This document shows positions 59,420 through 64,000 of a stretch of DNA of 64,000 nucleotides, one piece after another (position 1 is the stretch's first letter; each line of letters begins with the position of its first letter). This stretch comes from Chitinophagaceae bacterium (GTDB lineage: Bacteria; Bacteroidota; Bacteroidia; Chitinophagales; Chitinophagaceae). A program made the translations under genes and the position numbers. Location of the stretch: contig JAHBTK010000004.1 in NCBI GenBank assembly GCA_019638625.1, positions 372,001 through 436,000 of the forward strand. Direction: 5' to 3'. The notes beneath the pieces are model-generated. The model did no database searches and had not been told where the DNA came from. It was given only the letters and a program-made list of their open reading frames with translations.

Positions 59420-59483
59420 CCTTATTTAAGTTTCGCCCGGCAATTTAACGGGATTAATTGAAATGGTTTGTTAAAACAGTCGG

Positions 59484-60248
59484 CTAATGTATACCGGAAG
59501 AAGTCTCCTGCCGGATCTGTTCACCGGTTTTGCCAAATCTTCTTTCACGTTTTTGATAGTTCAGAATAGCTTCATAAAGGTGTTGTTTTCTGAAATCGGG
59601 CCAACGGGTCTCTGTAAAATATAATTCTGCATATGCTAACTGGTATAATAAAAAATTACTTATCCTGTATTCACCGCTGGTTCTGATCATCAATTCAGGA
59701 TCAGGATAAGGTCCGGTACTTAAATAACGGTTGAATACCTGCTCTGTGATCTCATCGTACTGTAACAGGTTGTTTTTCACATCCTTAGATATCTGCTGTA
59801 CCGCCTGGAGCATCTCCCAACGGGAACTGTAACTCAGAGCTACTATTAATGTAAGTCCCGTATTACCCTGCGTTAGATCTATAGCTTCCTGCAATTCTGC
59901 CCGGGCAAAGTCCGGCAGCAGGGAGGTGTTGCCAATGGTGGTAAGTTTAATATTGTTCCTGTTAAGCGTAGGTACTTCTTTCCGGATGGTTTCTACCATC
60001 AGCGCCATCAGCCCGTTTACTTCATCTTCCGGACGTCCCCAGTTTTCAGTACTGAATGCATATAAGGTAAGGTAGCCAATGCCCAGTTCAGCGCAACCTT
60101 CCACCACGTTTCTTACGCTTTCCACCCCGTTGTAGTGGCCAAAAAGCCGGCTTTCCCCTTTTTCTTTCGCCCACCGTCCATTGCCATCCATAATGATGGC
60201 TATATGCACCGGTAAACGGCTTTTATCGATTTCGGACAAACTCGCCAT
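59484..60248 (-). CDS. uppS: isoprenyl transferase (undecaprenyl diphosphate synthase)
   Basis: 254 residues. Seen: substrate loop IAIIMDGNGRWAKEKG, the following RLFGHYNGVESVRNVVEGC, YLTLYAFSTENWGRP, and RTSGEYRISNFLLYQLAYAE with ELYFTETRWPDF. These are the five conserved regions of cis-prenyltransferases. The enzyme makes the C55 lipid carrier for peptidoglycan and LPS sugar assembly. First gene of the envelope operon. A 5' hairpin lies right at the predicted start of transcription. Confidence 0.95.
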   Translation of the reverse strand: MASLSEIDKSRLPVHIAIIMDGNGRWAKEKGESRLFGHYNGVESVRNVVEGCAELGIGYLTLYAFSTENWGRPEDEVNGLMALMVETIRKEVPTLNRNNIKLTTIGNTSLLPDFARAELQEAIDLTQGNTGLTLIVALSYSSRWEMLQAVQQISKDVKNNLLQYDEITEQVFNRYLSTGPYPDPELMIRTSGEYRISNFLLYQLAYAELYFTETRWPDFRKQHLYEAILNYQKRERRFGKTGEQIRQETSSGIH

Positions 60249-60268
60249 TAATCATAAAAATTTAAAAA

Positions 60269-60287
60269 AGCCAGACAGTGCCTGACT
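60269..60287 (-). promoter_or_regulatory. hairpin at the 5' end of the uppS transcript
   Basis: On the minus strand, AGTCAGGC / GTCTGGCT pairs over 8 bp (two G-T pairs) with loop ACT, then a T-run at 60268-60264. It starts within 6 bp of the predicted -7 box, so it would form at the extreme 5' end of the operon mRNA. It could be a stabilising 5' hairpin or terminate transcripts entering from upstream. Confidence 0.45.
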
Positions 60288-60292
60288 TTGCG

Positions 60293-60300
60293 CAAAGATA
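60293..60300 (-). promoter_or_regulatory. -7 box of the uppS-bamA-skp operon
   Basis: TATCTTTG on the minus strand, exact TAnnTTTG; the leader would be about 40 nt. No -33 element recognised. Confidence 0.5.
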
Positions 60301-60811
60301 TAAATAATATGTAATGATATTGCGGCAGCCGGAAAAAATACAAAACAGAATCTATAAAGCCTGTCGGTAAGACGACGACGCTGCAAATCTTAATAGATTC
60401 TCCTGCTATAGGAGCCTCCTGACTCCGTATTTACTATATTCTCCTGCGGCTATGTACCCGGAAAAACTCAAAAACTGCCGGTCTTCTATTGCCATGAAGA
60501 AGTTGAACACATGCCCGCAGTAGCCCCTTCATACGATAAAAACCGGCGTAAAGAGGCACCGAATAGGATCCAGGGATACCCACCACCATCGAGCTTTATT
60601 TTAATCCCGGAGACGTTGTTGGGAAGCAAGCTTCTTATGTAAAGCGGGGTTTTTAAAACAGCGTGTGTATATCCAATCCTCGTTTTGCTTTTAATCAAGT
60701 TAAGAACTGGTGAAAGTTATCCTGTTAAATCAGGAATAGATGACAAATATGAGTTACCAGGTGCTTCATCGAAAACATAATTAAACCGTGTTTATTGTCT
60801 GTATATGTCTT
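60301..60811. other. intergenic stretch with no recognised gene
   Basis: About 510 bp between the divergent uppS operon and the surface-protein gene. A 70-codon frame on the minus strand (60486-60698) is present but lacks family signals and a plausible ribosome site. A small CTCCT-GCTAT-AGGAG dyad occurs near 60401-60415. Nothing else is clear. Confidence 0.4.
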
Positions 60812-60819
60812 TATATTTG
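60812..60819 (+). promoter_or_regulatory. -7 box of the large surface-protein gene
   Basis: TATATTTG, exact TAnnTTTG, leaving a leader of about 100 nt before the ATG at 60924. Confidence 0.5.
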
Positions 60820-60923
60820 CATATGTGCTTACTTCTGTAAGCATTCTACAACAACCTGCCAGATTAATTTAATATCCTGTTATTATGTTTTAACTTTTGT
60901 CCGTAGGGCGACTAAACTCTGAT

Positions 60924-63900
60924 ATGGAAAAGAGCATTTCTTTTTTATTGTTAATCATTTTGCTATCGATTGGTGTACAAGGTCAGGTGAATAAGCTGTA
61001 CGAAGCAGAGTTCGAGAACGATGTGCGAAAGATCCATTTTTTGTCAGAAAGCAAAGGTTATGTTGCTTTCTCCAAATGGATAGGTTTTACACAGGATTCC
61101 GGAAAAACATTTGAGAAGAGGCATATAACCGTTAGCAATGTTGACTATAGCTCTTATTCTGTTAACCTGACTTTTGGATTTAAAATAAATGGCGTATATG
61201 CATTAGATGAAAAAGAAATTTTGGTGTATGGAGATTATGGACTGGTGCCTGCAATATTGCATTCGTCAAACGGCGGTGATTCATATAAGCTTATATTTCA
61301 TTCGAGATTTGAAGCCTTTACTTTAAACTCTTCCATCACTGATATGATCTTTCCCGGAGATGGAAATACCGGGTATGCAGCAGATATGGACAGGGTATTA
61401 AAAACAATGGATAGGGGTAAAACCTGGCAGGTTGTTAGAAATGACAGGGAAAGTGATTTTCAATATCTCACAGCAATAGATGCGCATAACCTATTTGTGA
61501 TCAGCACTCACTACGCCAAAAGCAAAATACTGAAAACATCTGATGGGGGACTAAACTGGCAGAAGATTGATATACCTGCCGGGCGCCTTACTTATGCATA
61601 TTTTTTGTCTCCAACCATCGGTTGGATCAATATTGACAAAGACCAGAAGGGTAGTATTTATTATACCAATAACGGCGGTGCAACCTGGGATCTGCAAAAT
61701 AATCCGGAGATCACTTCTTTTAGAAGTGACGCTTTCCAATTTGTGGATAACCACACCGGATATGGCGTGAGCCTGGGATATATCTACAAAACCCAGGACG
61801 CTGGTAAAATTTGGGAGCCATTGCCTTCTGACTATTCCGCGGAAGTGGCACTTAATAAGTTGTTTATACTGGACAGCCTTCACCTCTGGGCTGGAGGATA
61901 TAACGGACTATTGGTGAAAACTTCCAATGGTGGTGGAACTACATTGCCTGTAGCCCGCTTTTCGGTAGACACCTCCAATCTTTCTGTTTCAGGAAAAGTG
62001 CAATTAAGAAACTATTCCCGTACACATTACTCACATAAGTGGTATCGAAATAGTACGCTTATCTCCACAGAATATCATACGTCTTACAACCATGATTTCA
62101 CGCAGGGATCCGATTCAATTACCCTTATCGTTTCAAATGGCAGACTTTCGGATACAATGGCAATTGTCCAATATTTCAACAATCCGAATGCGCCGAAAAT
62201 TGAATCGTTCTCGCCCACCGCAGGTAGCGAAGGAACCGTTGTAAATATCCACGGATCCAATTTTGCGGGCGTTATTGCGGTCAGCTTTGGTGAAGCTCCC
62301 GCCAGTTCCTTTACCATACTGACAGATAATCATATGCAGGCAGTGGTGGGAGATGGCGCAAGTGGCAGCTTACAAGTAAAAACACTTCAGTTTTCCGGAT
62401 CAGCTCCGGGTTTTGTTTTTGTTCCGGATGCCAGCAATCCGGCGCCGGTAATACATTCTATTTCCCCGGATTCCGGGCCGGTTGGTACAGTAGTGAGAAT
62501 TTCAGGCGGGCGTTTTGATGCGATACCTGCTAACAACATCGTTTATTTTGGTGGTACCCGTGCAACGGTTACAGCAGCCTCGCAGGACCAACTTACCTGT
62601 ATTGTACCTACCGGCGCTACCTATCTTCCTGTTACTGCTTTAAACAGCAGTACGGGACTAAGCGCTGCATCACTAAAACCTTTCAATGTAACGTACCCTG
62701 ACACAGGTCATTTTACCAGAAACTCCTATAAAGAAACTTATCAGAGCCGGTTTCCCGGCTCCGCCAGCGGGTCCTATTTTATGGCAGACGATCTGGATAA
62801 CGATGGCAAACCTGATCTGGTCGTAAAAATGTCTACGGGGGGACAGGGAGTATATGCTCTAAGAAACAATGGTTCAAAAGGCAGTTTTTCTTTTGAGGAT
62901 CGTGTTCGCATTGCAGAAACACCTACTATTCCTTTCGATCGCTTCAAACTGGTTGATATAGACGGAGACGGAAAAAAAGATATTATTGCGCCTGGAAATT
63001 TGAGTCCTGTCATGGTTTTTGCAAGAAACAACAGTAGTCCCGGCCATATTCAGTTTGAACCACGAATATTATTGCCGGCTCCATTTGGAAGCATGGGTAT
63101 TGCGGCGGGAGACCTGGATAACAACGGGAAACCTGATATTGCGATAGCAGGTCAAAAAGTCATTTCCATTATCAGGAATACCAGCGTGCCCGGAACCCCC
63201 GCATTTGCGAGAAGCATCGGGCTGGATATTCCTTTTAACGCCATTGCCGTTGAAATAGCGGATATGGATGGTGATGGAAAAAACGATATTATTTGCTCAG
63301 GGGGAGAAGGGGTGATGTTTTCTGTTTTCAGGAATAAGAGTGCAATCGGTGCCCTTGACTTTCATGACAGAATCGACGTGTTGCCTTCGGAGTTCACTTC
63401 CAGTAGCGACCTGTTCTATGTTGTAGATCTAAATAGTGATAACAAGCTGGACGTCATTCTATTGAGTCGCGGTGGCTATACTATCTATCTGAACACCAGT
63501 TCGATTGGCAATATCAGTTTTGCCGACCCGGTATTTTATCCTGTAAGTAACTTAAGAGAAGGAACGGTTGCAAACTTTAGTGGTGACAATAAGCCGGACT
63601 TGGCTATAGTTGCCGGTTTGGAGACCAGCTTACAATTATCCCGAAATACATCATCTTCCCAACTTTCATTTGATCCTCCTGTATCCTTTGGCAGACTGGG
63701 CTATACATCCCATGTTAATGTAACGGATTTTGATATGGACGGGAAGCATGATCTGACAGTAGTTGCACAAAATTATATTTCTACTTTTACAAGGAACCTG
63801 GATTCTGTTATTGTTTCGGAAATCTGCGAAAAATGGCAGCATTCTATTGCTGCTGACCTGGATGGCGATACTTATCAATGGCAGATAAATAAAGGAGATG

Positions 63901-64000
63901 GCTATGAGAATATAGATATCGGAGATGACTTTTTCCAGGGAGCTAACAAATCTACCTTAACGCTCAGTCCTGTTTCTCTGTCATGGGATGGTTATAAATT
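60924..64000 (+). CDS. large exported surface protein: Asp-box/YCF48, IPT/TIG and FG-GAP repeats (3' truncated by window)
   Basis: Open from ATG 60924 to the window end: at least 1025 codons, no stop. Signal peptide MEKSISFLLLIILLSIGVQG. (1) About 21-330: Asp-box (BNR/YCF48-like) repeats, e.g. VLKTMDRGKTWQ, LKTSDGGLNWQ, YYTNNGGATWD, YKTQDAGKIWE. (2) About 335-420: PKD/Ig-like. (3) Two IPT/TIG domains (about 422-500, IESFSPTAGSEGTVVNIHG; about 506-600, IHSISPDSGPVGTVVRISG). (4) About 618-950: seven FG-GAP loops with calcium motifs (DDLDNDGKPD, VDIDGDGKKD, GDLDNNGKPD, ADMDGDGKND, VDLNSDNKLD, FSGDNKPD, FDMDGKHD). (5) A further Ig/PKD-like region from about 975. Likely a secreted or surface adhesin; a type IX secretion C-terminal domain would lie beyond the window. 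Confidence 0.9.
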   Translation, partial: MEKSISFLLLIILLSIGVQGQVNKLYEAEFENDVRKIHFLSESKGYVAFSKWIGFTQDSGKTFEKRHITVSNVDYSSYSVNLTFGFKINGVYALDEKEILVYGDYGLVPAILHSSNGGDSYKLIFHSRFEAFTLNSSITDMIFPGDGNTGYAADMDRVLKTMDRGKTWQVVRNDRESDFQYLTAIDAHNLFVISTHYAKSKILKTSDGGLNWQKIDIPAGRLTYAYFLSPTIGWINIDKDQKGSIYYTNNGGATWDLQNNPEITSFRSDAFQFVDNHTGYGVSLGYIYKTQDAGKIWEPLPSDYSAEVALNKLFILDSLHLWAGGYNGLLVKTSNGGGTTLPVARFSVDTSNLSVSGKVQLRNYSRTHYSHKWYRNSTLISTEYHTSYNHDFTQGSDSITLIVSNGRLSDTMAIVQYFNNPNAPKIESFSPTAGSEGTVVNIHGSNFAGVIAVSFGEAPASSFTILTDNHMQAVVGDGASGSLQVKTLQFSGSAPGFVFVPDASNPAPVIHSISPDSGPVGTVVRISGGRFDAIPANNIVYFGGTRATVTAASQDQLTCIVPTGATYLPVTALNSSTGLSAASLKPFNVTYPDTGHFTRNSYKETYQSRFPGSASGSYFMADDLDNDGKPDLVVKMSTGGQGVYALRNNGSKGSFSFEDRVRIAETPTIPFDRFKLVDIDGDGKKDIIAPGNLSPVMVFARNNSSPGHIQFEPRILLPAPFGSMGIAAGDLDNNGKPDIAIAGQKVISIIRNTSVPGTPAFARSIGLDIPFNAIAVEIADMDGDGKNDIICSGGEGVMFSVFRNKSAIGALDFHDRIDVLPSEFTSSSDLFYVVDLNSDNKLDVILLSRGGYTIYLNTSSIGNISFADPVFYPVSNLREGTVANFSGDNKPDLAIVAGLETSLQLSRNTSSSQLSFDPPVSFGRLGYTSHVNVTDFDMDGKHDLTVVAQNYISTFTRNLDSVIVSEICEKWQHSIAADLDGDTYQWQINKGDGYENIDIGDDFFQGANKSTLTLSPVSLSWDGYK

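Noticed and set aside
60486..60698. 70-codon minus-strand frame in the uppS/surface-protein gap
   Set aside because: No recognisable domain, odd composition, no promoter. Could be a gene remnant but cannot be supported.

Overview
The window looks like chromosomal DNA of a member of the Bacteroidota, most likely family Chitinophagaceae. The evidence is gene content (uppS-bamA-skp-skp order, CoaX and LptC neighbours, AsmA, LVIVD lipoprotein, many signal-peptidase-II lipoproteins, energy-transducer TonB and TonB-plug-like domains), promoters of the Bacteroidota type (a TAnnTTTG box, sometimes with an upstream TTTG about 17-19 bp away) and very few Shine-Dalgarno sequences. No tRNA, rRNA, IS transposase, prophage or CRISPR array was seen. 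Both edges cut genes: the C-terminal end of tgt at the left and a very long surface protein at the right, open from 60924 to the last base.

Layout: 1-6.4 kb holds the end of tgt, two small lipoproteins, an AsmA-like envelope protein and an MFS exporter. 6.46-7.46 kb is a cluster of REP-like palindromes around a small GIY-YIG nuclease. 7.5-11.4 kb has a cytochrome-c/FG-GAP lipoprotein, a PLP trans-sulfuration enzyme and a GreA/Rnk-type factor with a long leader. 11.75-18.7 kb is a TetR-TolC-HlyD-RND efflux operon with a clear autoregulatory operator. 18.7-19.8 kb is a second palindrome cluster around a second GIY-YIG nuclease. 19.9-23.1 kb holds CvpA converging on a coaX-OMP-lptC operon. 23.3-29.1 kb has a GH63-like glucosidase, an EamA transporter and a sulfatase.

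29.4-36.3 kb is a four-gene unit: transglutaminase-DUF2126, circularly permuted ATP-grasp, alpha-E protein, second transglutaminase. It is a conserved but poorly understood peptide/amide chemistry cassette. 36.5-45.5 kb has an NAD(P)-binding oxidoreductase with a Crp/Fnr regulator, a P-type ATPase, an LVIVD lipoprotein with an outer-membrane partner, an azurin-like cupredoxin, prmC and a methyltransferase. 45.5-52.2 kb has two exported amidohydrolases, a ChaN-like protein and a Gfo/Idh/MocA oxidoreductase. 52.5-55.2 kb is a BlaI repressor with a double operator followed by an unusual M56 sensor protease fused to a peptidoglycan amidase and TonB-type domains. 55.5-60.25 kb is the envelope-biogenesis operon uppS-bamA-skp-skp.

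The two observations I would follow first: (1) a dispersed hairpin family with an almost invariant 9-nt loop (GACGnAGGA) and compensating stem changes, concentrated around two GIY-YIG genes, resembling a REP/RAYT system but with a different nuclease fold; (2) the M56-amidase-TonB fusion behind a two-site BlaI operator, which could be a sensor that binds or cuts peptidoglycan fragments instead of beta-lactams.
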